Part shown: positions 1 to 7,364 of the stretch, one piece after another | Position numbering within the stretch: the stretch's first letter is position 1 | Layout of the letters: each line of letters begins with the position of its first letter | Assembly: GCF_004005965.1 (NCBI RefSeq) | Contig: NZ_SACY01000003.1 | Location: 372,001 to 436,000 of the forward strand | Reading direction: 5' to 3' | DNA length: 64,000 nucleotides | Origin: Sandaracinomonas limnophila | GTDB lineage: Bacteria; Bacteroidota; Bacteroidia; Cytophagales; Spirosomataceae | The notes under the pieces: model-generated | The model's input: the letters and a program-made list of their open reading frames with translations, nothing else | Databases searched by the model: none | Told to the model about the DNA's origin: nothing | Translations under genes and position numbers: made by a program

Positions 1-214
1 CCCGATAATCACTTAATTGATTTTCTAAATCCTCAGCATAAGAAAAAGCCTCTCCTACAACCTTAGCTAAACCTGTGGAATCTGCCGTTGAAACAATAAT
101 TTTAAAGGGCGAACCCATCTTACCTGTTTCAAAATCATACTTTTTAAATTGAGTAAACCCGGTATTACATAAGAAAACTAACAAAATAGTACAGAAAGTT
201 AATTTTTTCATCAT
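1..214 (-). CDS. apbE: FAD:protein FMN transferase, ApbE family (partial, N-terminus only)
   Basis: The minus strand is open from an ATG at 214 to the window edge (71 codons). It begins with a hydrophobic secretion signal (MMKKLTFCTILLVFLC...). The mature part has the N-terminal ApbE pattern: MGSPFKI at residues 34-40 and a later LSDYR ending a helix that starts AFSYAEDLE. ApbE proteins transfer FMN from FAD to threonine residues of exported flavoproteins such as NQR and RNF subunits. A second ATG directly follows the first. The remainder, including the FAD-binding core, lies outside the window, so function rests on the N-terminal signature only. It is divergent from guaB, and the 103-base gap holds a promoter for guaB. 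Confidence 0.72.
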   Translation of the reverse strand, partial: MMKKLTFCTILLVFLCNTGFTQFKKYDFETGKMGSPFKIIVSTADSTGLAKVVGEAFSYAEDLENQLSDYR

Positions 215-241
215 ATTCGAAAAATTACAATTTTTTTTTCG

Positions 242-249
242 TAATTTTG
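242..249 (+). promoter_or_regulatory. Putative guaB promoter, -7 box
   Basis: TAATTTTG matches the Bacteroidota -7 consensus TAnnTTTG. It lies 68 bases upstream of the guaB ATG. The -33 element is weak: the nearest candidate is TTCG at 216-219, 22 bases upstream. It would drive guaB-hemE and perhaps engB. Confidence 0.5.
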
Positions 250-317
250 TCCTGCAAATAAGGGTATGATTTCCCTACATCAACATTAGTACCATTACCC
301 AATACAAATTATTTGCC

Positions 318-1787
318 ATGTTAGATACATCCAAATTCCTTTTTGAAGCTTTAACCTACGATGACGTATTGTTATTGCCTGCCTATTCTGAGGTTTTACC
401 CCGTGAAGTAAGCACTCAAACTCGACTGACAAAAAACATTTTGCTAAACACGCCAATCGTTTCAGCAGCAATGGATACAGTTACCGAAGCTGACTTGGCA
501 ATTGCCATGGCACAAGAAGGTGGAATTGGAATTATCCACAAAAACATGAGTATTGAAAAACAAGCTGCTCAAGTTAGAAAGGTAAAAAGATCTGAATCAG
601 GAATGATCATTGATCCAATTACTTTAAACGATTCACAAAACATTGGCGATGCCCAGCGTTTGATGAAAGAAAATAAAATCGGTGGAATCCCAGTAATCAA
701 TAGCGCAGGTATATTAGTAGGTATTTTAACTAATCGCGACCTTCGTTTCCAAAAAGATGCTTCCTTGAAAATCTCAGAAATCATGACCAAGGAAAATCTA
801 ATTACTGCTACTGAAGGAATCAGCATGGAATCTGCAGAAAGCATTTTACAAGAACATAAAATCGAAAAATTACCTATTGTTGATAAATCTGGAAAATTAA
901 TCGGATTAATTACGTATAAGGATATTTTAAAGCGTAAAAGTCACCCTTTAGCTTCTAAGGATTCTCTGGGACGTTTACGTGTAGGTGCAGCTGTTGGAGT
1001 AACACACGATTTATTAGACAGAGTTCGTGCCTTAGTACAAGTGGGTGTGGATGTGGTTAGTATTGATACCGCCCATGGACACTCATTAGGCGTTATTAAT
1101 GCCTTGAAATCCGTTAAAAAAGAATTTCCAAACTTGGATGTGATTGTTGGAAATATTGCCACAGGTGAAGCCGCAAAGGCATTAGCCGAGGCTGGTGCTG
1201 ATGCAGTAAAAGTGGGTGTAGGACCAGGTAGTATTTGTACAACTCGTATCATAGCTGGTGTTGGAATGCCTCAATTAACTGCAGTATATGAAGCAGCTAA
1301 AGCAACTGAAAAATACAATGTACCAGTTATTGCCGACGGAGGAATTCGTTATTCTGGAGATATTGCCAAAGCAATTGCTGGTGGAGCTAGTACTGTGATG
1401 ATCGGTTCTATGTTGGCCGGAACGGAAGAGGCGCCAGGTGAAATGATTATTTTAGAAGGAAGAAAATTCAAATCATATCGGGGAATGGGTTCATTAGAAG
1501 CCATGGAAGATGGTTCTAAAGATCGTTATTTCCAAGATGCTGAAGATGATATCAAAAAATTAGTTCCCGAGGGAATTGTAGGTCGCGTACCTTTCAAAGG
1601 CTCAGTTGTTGAAATCCTATACCAAATGGTAGGTGGTTTAAAAGCTGGTATGGGCTATTGTGGTGCTAACAGCATTCCAAACATGCAAAAAGCAAAATTT
1701 GTTAAAATAACTGCTGCAGGAGTTAAGGAATCTCATCCACACGATGTAAGCATTTCAAAAGAAGCTCCAAATTACTCTGCCAAGTAA
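318..1787 (+). CDS. guaB: IMP dehydrogenase
   Basis: Oxidises IMP to XMP with NAD+, the committed step of GMP synthesis in the cytosol. The 489-residue length is typical. The N-terminal barrel segment ([18 protein letters not shown]) is followed by paired CBS domains at about 95-205 and then the rest of the TIM barrel. The catalytic loop GSICTTR carries the active-site cysteine at residue 307. [11 protein letters not shown] and the flap region with [10 protein letters not shown] follow. It starts at an ATG about 70 bases after a TAnnTTTG box. Its stop codon directly abuts the hemE ATG (TAAATG), so the two are cotranscribed and probably translationally coupled. Confidence 0.98.
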   Translation: MLDTSKFLFEALTYDDVLLLPAYSEVLPREVSTQTRLTKNILLNTPIVSAAMDTVTEADLAIAMAQEGGIGIIHKNMSIEKQAAQVRKVKRSESGMIIDPITLNDSQNIGDAQRLMKENKIGGIPVINSAGILVGILTNRDLRFQKDASLKISEIMTKENLITATEGISMESAESILQEHKIEKLPIVDKSGKLIGLITYKDILKRKSHPLASKDSLGRLRVGAAVGVTHDLLDRVRALVQVGVDVVSIDTAHGHSLGVINALKSVKKEFPNLDVIVGNIATGEAAKALAEAGADAVKVGVGPGSICTTRIIAGVGMPQLTAVYEAAKATEKYNVPVIADGGIRYSGDIAKAIAGGASTVMIGSMLAGTEEAPGEMIILEGRKFKSYRGMGSLEAMEDGSKDRYFQDAEDDIKKLVPEGIVGRVPFKGSVVEILYQMVGGLKAGMGYCGANSIPNMQKAKFVKITAAGVKESHPHDVSISKEAPNYSAK

Positions 1788-2813
1788 ATGAATAATTTAA
1801 AAAACGACTTATTAATTCGCGCCGCAAAAGGTGAAGCTGTAGAACGTGTGCCCGTTTGGGTAATGCGACAAGCTGGTCGAATATTACCCGAATACCGTGA
1901 AGTGAGAGCCAAAGCCGGTTCTTTCATCAACCTTGCAACTACCCCAGAACTAGCCGCAGAAGTGACTATTCAACCCGTAACACGATTTGGAGTTGATGCT
2001 GCTATTATTTTTTCAGATATTTTGGTAGTACCAGAGGCAATGGGACTACCCTACCAAATGGAGGAACAGAAAGGCCCCGTTTTTCCTGAGGTAATTCGAT
2101 CAGCAAAAGATCTTGAAAAACTTCGTTTAGCTGAACCAGAACAAGATTTATCTTACGTATTGGAGGCAATTAAAATTGTAAAAAAGGAATTAAACAATAA
2201 AATCCCTTTAATCGGTTTTGCGGGTGCCCCCTTTACCATTTTTTGTTACATGGTAGAAGGCAAAGGATCCAAAACATTTTCTCAAGCAAAGAAAATGCTT
2301 TATGCTGAACCTGCCTTAGCTCATCAATTATTGCAATTAATAACGGATTCAACCATAAAATACCTAAAATCTCAAATTGCTGTAGGAGCTAATTTGTTGC
2401 AGATTTTTGATTCTTGGGCTGGCATATTAAGTCCAGCGCAATACTCAGAATTCTCTACCAAATACCTTTGTCAAATTTGTGATGCAATAGAGGAAGTTCC
2501 AGTAACCTTATTTTCAAAAGGCGCATTTTTTGCCCGGGAAGAAATGGGCAAATTAAATTGCAACACAATCGGTTTGGATTGGAATATGGACATTGCTGAG
2601 TCCAGAAAATTAGTTGGTCCAACAAAAACCTTACAAGGCAATTTAGATCCATGTGCCTTATATGGAGATTTTGCTACTATTAAAAAAGAAACAATTCACA
2701 TGTTAGAACAATTTGGCAGACAAAGAACCATTGCCAATTTAGGACATGGAGTTTATCCAGATATTGACCCAGACAAGGTTGCTTGTTTCATAGATACAGT
2801 TCAATCTTGGTAA
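1788..2813 (+). CDS. hemE: Uroporphyrinogen decarboxylase
   Basis: Removes four acetate carboxyls from uroporphyrinogen III to give coproporphyrinogen III in haem synthesis (cytosolic, cofactor-free). The 341-residue protein has the family signature [12 protein letters not shown] near residue 27, where the arginines bind substrate carboxylates. [12 protein letters not shown] follows at about 145 and the closing [11 protein letters not shown] segment near the C-terminus. Start and stop are unambiguous because the ATG immediately follows the guaB TAA with no intergenic base. EngB begins 12 bases downstream. No other haem genes lie nearby. Confidence 0.97.
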   Translation: MNNLKNDLLIRAAKGEAVERVPVWVMRQAGRILPEYREVRAKAGSFINLATTPELAAEVTIQPVTRFGVDAAIIFSDILVVPEAMGLPYQMEEQKGPVFPEVIRSAKDLEKLRLAEPEQDLSYVLEAIKIVKKELNNKIPLIGFAGAPFTIFCYMVEGKGSKTFSQAKKMLYAEPALAHQLLQLITDSTIKYLKSQIAVGANLLQIFDSWAGILSPAQYSEFSTKYLCQICDAIEEVPVTLFSKGAFFAREEMGKLNCNTIGLDWNMDIAESRKLVGPTKTLQGNLDPCALYGDFATIKKETIHMLEQFGRQRTIANLGHGVYPDIDPDKVACFIDTVQSW

Positions 2814-2825
2814 AATAAAAACAAC

Positions 2826-3431
2826 ATGGAAATTAAAAGTGCAAAATTTGTGATGAGTAATTCGGAATACCAAAAGTGTCCCCCACCTCATCGTGCTGAA
2901 TTTGCATTTATCGGAAGATCCAATGTGGGAAAATCCTCTTTGATCAATTCACTGACCTTTACCAAAGGATTAGCCAAAACTTCACAGACACCAGGTAAAA
3001 CCCAATTAATTAACCATTTTCTAATCAACGATCGCTGGTTTTTGGTTGATTTACCAGGATACGGATATGCAAAGGTAAGTAAGGAGATTCGTCAAAAATT
3101 TGAAAAAATGATTTTTGACTACCTTTTAAAAAGAGAGAATCTAGTTTGTTTATATATTTTGGTAGATATCCGACACAAACCTCAACCCATTGATGTAGAA
3201 TTCATGAATCGAATGGGGGAGGCACAAATACCATTTTATGTTGTATTCACAAAGGCGGACAAGCTGTCAAACAAACAAATTCAAGAATCAGTAGAAACCT
3301 ATCAACAAATATTAGGGGAAACCTGGGAAGAGCTTCCAGAAATGTTCATCACTTCCGCTGAGAAACATCTGGGACGTGAAGAAATTCTTCAATCCATTGA
3401 GGATTTAATTAAATCTTCGCCATACAAATAA
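2826..3431 (+). CDS. engB: Ribosome biogenesis GTP-binding protein EngB/YsxC
   Basis: TRAFAC-class GTPase needed for assembly of the 50S subunit. The 201 residues show the full set of G motifs: G1 GRSNVGKSS, the G2 region with SQTPGKTQ, G3 DLPGYGYAKVSK, G4 TKADK at about 153, and G5 TSAEK near 176. Spacing to hemE is 12 bases with no terminator between, so it is the third gene of the guaB-hemE-engB transcript. A new promoter box follows the stop codon at 3440. Confidence 0.97.
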   Translation: MEIKSAKFVMSNSEYQKCPPPHRAEFAFIGRSNVGKSSLINSLTFTKGLAKTSQTPGKTQLINHFLINDRWFLVDLPGYGYAKVSKEIRQKFEKMIFDYLLKRENLVCLYILVDIRHKPQPIDVEFMNRMGEAQIPFYVVFTKADKLSNKQIQESVETYQQILGETWEELPEMFITSAEKHLGREEILQSIEDLIKSSPYK

Positions 3432-3439
3432 AAAATTCT

Positions 3440-3447
3440 TATTTTTG
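3440..3447 (+). promoter_or_regulatory. Putative promoter for the DUF5606 gene, -7 box
   Basis: TATTTTTG fits TAnnTTTG and lies 20 bases before the start codon. A TTCG at 3416-3419 sits 20 bases upstream of the box, in the expected -33 position with one mismatch to TTTG. Confidence 0.5.
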
Positions 3448-3467
3448 CATCGAAATAAACAAATTGA

Positions 3468-3974
3468 ATGGAATTATTAAATGAAATCGCCCATATATCT
3501 GGGAAAAGTGGACTTTACAGAGTTTTAAAACCTACTCGTACAGGAGTTATTGTTGAAACATTAGACGCTGCTAAACAAAAATCTGTGGTTGGGGGACAAA
3601 CTAGAATCTCAGTGTTAAAAGACATTTCTTTGTACCTAGATGACCACCAAGACAGCACTTTACCATTAGGCGATTTATTTCTTGCATTACATGCAAAGTT
3701 CAATGGAGTTTTACCATTGGATCCCAAAAAAGCAAATGATGCAGAATTATTTGGACAATTAGAGCTTGTAGTTCCCAACTACAATCAAGACAGAGTTTAT
3801 GCCTCTGACATCAAGAAAATCCTTTCTTGGTATGTAATTTTATTTAACAACCTTCCTGAATTATTTCCTGCCCCTGAAAAGAAAGTGAAAGTGGAAAAAG
3901 AAGAGAAAGCAGAAAAAACTGAGAAAGCTGAGAAAAAAGAAGCTAAGCCTAAAAAAGCAGCAGCTAAAAAATAA
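3468..3974 (+). CDS. DUF5606-family protein with Lys/Glu/Ala-rich tail
   Basis: A 168-residue protein of a family largely confined to Bacteroidota whose function is unknown to me. Residues 1-60 form a compact beta-rich region (LNEIAHISGKSGLYRVLKP, then VVGGQTRISVL). A middle part (about 60-135) resembles the helical partner domain usually seen in this family. The last 35 residues are a charged tail of Lys, Glu and Ala, probably disordered. No signal peptide or membrane segment is present, so it is cytosolic. It has its own promoter and is closed by a strong hairpin terminator that overlaps the stop codon. Confidence 0.75.
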   Translation: MELLNEIAHISGKSGLYRVLKPTRTGVIVETLDAAKQKSVVGGQTRISVLKDISLYLDDHQDSTLPLGDLFLALHAKFNGVLPLDPKKANDAELFGQLELVVPNYNQDRVYASDIKKILSWYVILFNNLPELFPAPEKKVKVEKEEKAEKTEKAEKKEAKPKKAAAKK

Positions 3975-4001
3975 AAAAAGGAGCCAATTGGCTCCTTTTT
4001 C
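3974..4001 (+). terminator. Rho-independent terminator between the DUF5606 and cytochrome c genes
   Basis: GGAGCC-AATT-GGCTCC stem preceded by six A and followed by five T, then CTTTT. The A tract can extend the stem, so it is likely to work in both directions for this convergent pair. Confidence 0.88.
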
Positions 4002-4018
4002 TTTTATGATTCAATTTC

Positions 4019-4342
4019 TTATTTCAAAGAATTAATCCATTTTGCAATTTTCACTGCATCATCCTTAGGTACAGTCATGGGTGCCATTGGAGGATAACCT
4101 GGCCAATTAGATGGCTGAGGTTTAGCCATTAAACCTACAATTTTATCAACAGAATATTTCTTTTTTGCTACGTCTTTATAAGCAGGACCCACTAAACGTG
4201 CATCTACTTTATGACAAGCAAAACAAGTATATTTTTGCATTAAAGGCTTGATATCAGCAGGAAAATCTTCTGCTTTTGCCTGATTTCCAAATGCTACTAA
4301 AGCAATTACGGCGGAAAAAATAAGTTTAGAAATCTTTTTCAT
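4019..4342 (-). CDS. Small secreted class I cytochrome c
   Basis: A 107-residue protein with a cleavable signal peptide (predicted cut after AKA at residue 24) and one haem site, CFACH, at residues 40-44. A downstream methionine-rich stretch (PPMAPMTVP) offers the distal Met ligand. Size and layout match monohaem c551/c552-like electron carriers of the periplasm. The start is taken as the ATG at 4342; an upstream in-frame TTG at 4345 is the end of a TACCTTTG promoter-like box. It has no obvious redox partner next to it. It is convergent with the DUF5606 gene, and a periodic repeat lies upstream of it. Confidence 0.9.
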   Translation of the reverse strand: MKKISKLIFSAVIALVAFGNQAKAEDFPADIKPLMQKYTCFACHKVDARLVGPAYKDVAKKKYSVDKIVGLMAKPQPSNWPGYPPMAPMTVPKDDAVKIAKWINSLK

Positions 4343-4371
4343 CAAAGGTATTTGTTTAATTAATATGCAAA
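4343..4371 (-). promoter_or_regulatory. Promoter-like pair abutting the cytochrome c start codon
   Basis: Read on the minus strand: TTTG (4371-4368), 17 bases, then TACCTTTG (4350-4343), with the ATG immediately next. The match to the Bacteroidota consensus is good, but the spacing is shorter than usual. The position would put the transcript start at or inside the start codon, so either the mRNA is leaderless or the box is coincidental. Confidence 0.3.
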
Positions 4372-4383
4372 TAAAAGAGTTTT

Positions 4384-4496
4384 TTATGAATTATGAGTTA
4401 TGGGTTATGAGTTATGAGTTAAAAAATTAAAAAAATATCCATAACCCATAACTCATAACTCATAACCCATAACCCATAACTCATAATTCATAATTC
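4384..4496. repeat. Opposed heptamer repeats (TTATGRG / CYCATAA) forming a long hairpin
   Basis: The left arm has five exact 7-base units from 4384 to 4418 (TTATGAA, then TTATGAG, TTATGGG, TTATGAG, TTATGAG). A 20-base AT-rich spacer (4421-4440) follows. The right arm has seven 7-base units from 4445 to 4493 of the type CCCATAA / CTCATAA / TTCATAA. The arms are near reverse complements, and the order of variant units is largely mirrored, with one extra unit on the right. The right arm runs into murQ and encodes its last residues and stop. Confidence 0.9.
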
Positions 4497-5302
4497 AAAA
4501 CAGCCTCCCGCACACTACCATATTTCTCCAGCAAGTCAGCAGCTGTTTCATCATCCGCACCTGTTGCCTCCTTCACCATTCGAATCGCACGAAGCACCAA
4601 TTTATGGTTACTCAATTGCATGTCGAACATTTTATTCCCCTTCACACGACCCAATTGAATCATAACAGCTGTTGAAATCATGTTTAAGACTAATTTTTGT
4701 GCCGTACCTGACTTCATGCGAGTACTTCCTGTTACAAATTCGGGACCAACCACTACCTCAATTGGACACTCAACTTCTTTCGACAAAGCTGAATTTTCAT
4801 TGCAAACAATACAAGCCGTAAAAATCCCTTTCTGCTTTGCGGTTCGAACACCTCCAATTACATAAGGAGTTCTTCCCGAAGCAGCAATACCAATCACAGA
4901 ATCTAATTCATTGATTTGATGGGCCTCCAAATCCTTCCAAGCTTGTTCTAAATCATCTTCTGCATTTTCAACAGCTTTTCGAATAGCCTTGTCACCGCCT
5001 GCAATCAATCCAATCACCCATTCGTGTGGGACGCCAAAAGTTGGGGGACACTCAGAAGCATCCACAATTCCTAATCGACCACTGGTACCAGCACCTATGT
5101 AAAACAAACGTCCCCCTTGCTTCATTCTTGTAGAAACTTCTTCTACAACTTTAACAATCTTTGGAATCACTTTTTCCACTGCCAAGGGTACTGTTTTGTC
5201 CTCGGCATTGATATTTTGTAACAAAGTTAAAATACTCTGTTTTTCCAAGTCTTCGTATTTGGAAGAAGATTCGGTAGCCAATTGTCCTAAATTTTCTATC
5301 AT
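4481..5302 (-). CDS. murQ: N-acetylmuramic acid 6-phosphate etherase
   Basis: Cleaves the lactyl ether of MurNAc-6-phosphate to give GlcNAc-6-phosphate and lactate during peptidoglycan recycling. The 273 residues carry the SIS-domain signature GAGTSGRLGIVDASE near residue 70 and the ECPPTFG segment. The STRMKSGTAQKLVLNMIST motif lies near 195. It is somewhat shorter than the roughly 300-residue enterobacterial enzyme. Its final codons (NYEL and stop) are read from a 7-base tandem repeat, so the C-terminus looks locally rewritten. The ATG overlaps the stop codon of the upstream peptidase gene (TAATG), indicating translational coupling. Confidence 0.95.
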   Translation of the reverse strand: MIENLGQLATESSSKYEDLEKQSILTLLQNINAEDKTVPLAVEKVIPKIVKVVEEVSTRMKQGGRLFYIGAGTSGRLGIVDASECPPTFGVPHEWVIGLIAGGDKAIRKAVENAEDDLEQAWKDLEAHQINELDSVIGIAASGRTPYVIGGVRTAKQKGIFTACIVCNENSALSKEVECPIEVVVGPEFVTGSTRMKSGTAQKLVLNMISTAVMIQLGRVKGNKMFDMQLSNHKLVLRAIRMVKEATGADDETAADLLEKYGSVREAVLNYEL

Positions 5303-6672
5303 TAGGAATGTAATTGTTTAAATTTTTGAAAGAAATAAGGAATTGTTTCAATCCCTTTATAAAAATTAAATAAGCCAAAATGCTCATTTGGCGAATGGAT
5401 ATCATCTGAATCTAATCCAAAGCCCATTAAAACCGACTTAATACCTAGTTCTTTTTCAAACAAAGCCACAATAGGAATACTTCCACCACCTCTGGTTGGA
5501 ATAGCTGGTTTCCCGAAGGTTATTTCCATAGCCTCGGATGCCGCCTGAAAGGCCACATGGTCTGTTGGCATAACATAGGCCTCCCCACCATGATGAGGTG
5601 TTACCATAACCTTTACTCCCTTAGGTGCAATTGATAAAAAGTGCTTCGTAAACAATTCCGTAATTTTATTAGACGATTGATTAGGAACTAAACGCATAGA
5701 AATCTTCGCATGGGCCACTGAAGGAAGCACCGTTTTTGCACCTTCACCAATATACCCTCCCCATATTCCGTTTACATCCAAAGTCGGACGAATAGAGGCT
5801 CTTTCCAAAGTTGTATAACCTGATTCACCATGAACCGCAGCAATATCTAATTCCTTTTGGTAGGCTTCTAGGTCAAATGGAGTTTGAGCCATTGCTGCAC
5901 GATCAGAAGCACTCAATTCTTCCACATCCTCGTAAAACCCTGGAATGGTAATGCGATTAAACTCATCTTGTAATGAGGCAATCATCTGACACAAAATGTT
6001 TACGGGATTGGCCACTGCACCCCCATAGACTCCTGAGTGCAAATCTTTATTAGGTCCTTGAACTTTCACCTCCAAATAACTCAATCCGCGCAAACCACTT
6101 TCAATTGATGGTATATCATTTGCGATCATTGCAGAATCAGAAACCAAAATAACATCTGCCTGCAATCGTTCTTTGTTATTTTTTACAAAAACTTCTAAAT
6201 TATCAGAACCAATTTCTTCCTCTCCTTCAATCATAAATTTTACATTACAAGGCAATTCTCCTGATTGGTTCATGGCTTCAAAAGCCTTGATGTGCATATA
6301 AACTTGTCCTTTATCATCACAAGAACCACGAGCATATATTTTTTCATCTCTGATGGTCGGTTCAAAAGGTGGGGTTTCCCATAAATTCACTGGGTCTGCA
6401 GGCTGCACATCGTAATGTCCATAAACTAAAACTGTGGGTAAGGTAGAATCAATTAATTTTTCCCCATAAACCACCGGATGTCCTGGTGTTTCTTCTAAAC
6501 GAACATTATCTGCACCTGCTACTCTTAATTTTTCTACAATCCACTCGGCCGCTCTTCGAACATCTCCCTTATAGGCAGGATCTGCCGACACTGAAGGGAT
6601 GCGTAAAAGCTCAAAAAGTTCTTGTAAAAATCTTTCTTTATTGGAATTTATAAATTGTTGCGAAGCTTGCAT
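5302..6672 (-). CDS. M20-family dipeptidase
   Basis: A 456-residue zinc peptidase of the M20 (carnosinase/CNDP-like) group. The first metal motif is GHYDVQPADP near residue 85. The linker motif YARGSCDDKGQ carries the bridging aspartate, and the catalytic pair EGEEEIGS lies near 150. The dimerisation lid domain (about 200-370) includes the RGLSYLEVKVQG and LHSGVYGG segments. A C-terminal GFGLDSDDIHSPNEH supplies the last metal histidine. No signal peptide is seen, so it is cytosolic. It is followed with a one-base overlap by murQ, so its dipeptide substrate may come from recycled cell wall; that link is inferred from position only. Confidence 0.92.
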   Translation of the reverse strand: MQASQQFINSNKERFLQELFELLRIPSVSADPAYKGDVRRAAEWIVEKLRVAGADNVRLEETPGHPVVYGEKLIDSTLPTVLVYGHYDVQPADPVNLWETPPFEPTIRDEKIYARGSCDDKGQVYMHIKAFEAMNQSGELPCNVKFMIEGEEEIGSDNLEVFVKNNKERLQADVILVSDSAMIANDIPSIESGLRGLSYLEVKVQGPNKDLHSGVYGGAVANPVNILCQMIASLQDEFNRITIPGFYEDVEELSASDRAAMAQTPFDLEAYQKELDIAAVHGESGYTTLERASIRPTLDVNGIWGGYIGEGAKTVLPSVAHAKISMRLVPNQSSNKITELFTKHFLSIAPKGVKVMVTPHHGGEAYVMPTDHVAFQAASEAMEITFGKPAIPTRGGGSIPIVALFEKELGIKSVLMGFGLDSDDIHSPNEHFGLFNFYKGIETIPYFFQKFKQLHS

Positions 6673-6710
6673 TTTGTGACATTTAATTCGTCACAAATAT
6701 ACAAAAATGA

Positions 6711-7355
6711 TTACTGCTTTTTGGGAATAAAATACATTCTATTTTCAGTACCTTTTAAAATCCTACTTATATTCTTTCGGTGTGTGAAAAGAACTAAAGA
6801 GGTTACAAAAAATCCAAAAATAATCATCAATGGATATTCTTTTCCAAAGGTTTCAAACAGTAATAAAATGGGAAAGGTAAAGGATCCAACAATAGAGGCT
6901 AAGGAAACAAAATGGAAAATAACAAAGGTAATTACAAAAAATAAAATACTTAGGAAGGCTGCGAGCGGATGCAAACAAATGACCATTCCCAATAAAGTGG
7001 CAACACCTTTACCTCCTTTGAAACTGTTAAAAGCAGGCAACAAATGACCTAATACAGCCAGAAATCCAAAAATAATTTGTAGAGTAATACAAGTTTCCAA
7101 ATCTACCAAACCAATCCTATATAAAATTACAGCTTGAGCAGTTGCAAAAAAGCCCTTCCAAGCATCAATTAATAAAACAATAGTTCCAGCTTTTTTACCG
7201 AAAACACGAAAGGTGTTAGTGGCTCCTGCATTACCTGACCCAAGCGTTCTGATATCCACCCCATAAAATCGTCTTCCATACCAAACAGCTGTAGGAATGG
7301 AACCCAATAAATAACAATAGACAGAAATTAAAAGAATGAGTAAAATTAATGCCAT
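6711..7355 (-). CDS. plsY: Glycerol-3-phosphate acyltransferase PlsY
   Basis: Integral membrane enzyme that moves the acyl group from acyl-phosphate (made by PlsX) to sn-glycerol-3-phosphate, the first step of phosphatidic acid synthesis. The 214 residues contain about five membrane segments. The three conserved loops are present: GSIPTAVWYGR, the GSGNAGATNTFRVFGK substrate loop (about 38-53), and FKGGKGVATLLG near 115. plsX is in the same window at 17981 but not linked in an operon. The gene sits between the M20 peptidase and a DUF5686 gene, all on the minus strand. Confidence 0.96.
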   Translation of the reverse strand: MALILLILLISVYCYLLGSIPTAVWYGRRFYGVDIRTLGSGNAGATNTFRVFGKKAGTIVLLIDAWKGFFATAQAVILYRIGLVDLETCITLQIIFGFLAVLGHLLPAFNSFKGGKGVATLLGMVICLHPLAAFLSILFFVITFVIFHFVSLASIVGSFTFPILLLFETFGKEYPLMIIFGFFVTSLVLFTHRKNISRILKGTENRMYFIPKKQ

Positions 7356-7364
7356 AGAAAACGT

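Noticed and set aside
4384-4496. Possible CRISPR array or iteron origin in the periodic repeats
   Set aside because: Units are 7 bases with no unique spacers between them and the arms are opposed. No cas genes or initiator gene lie nearby.
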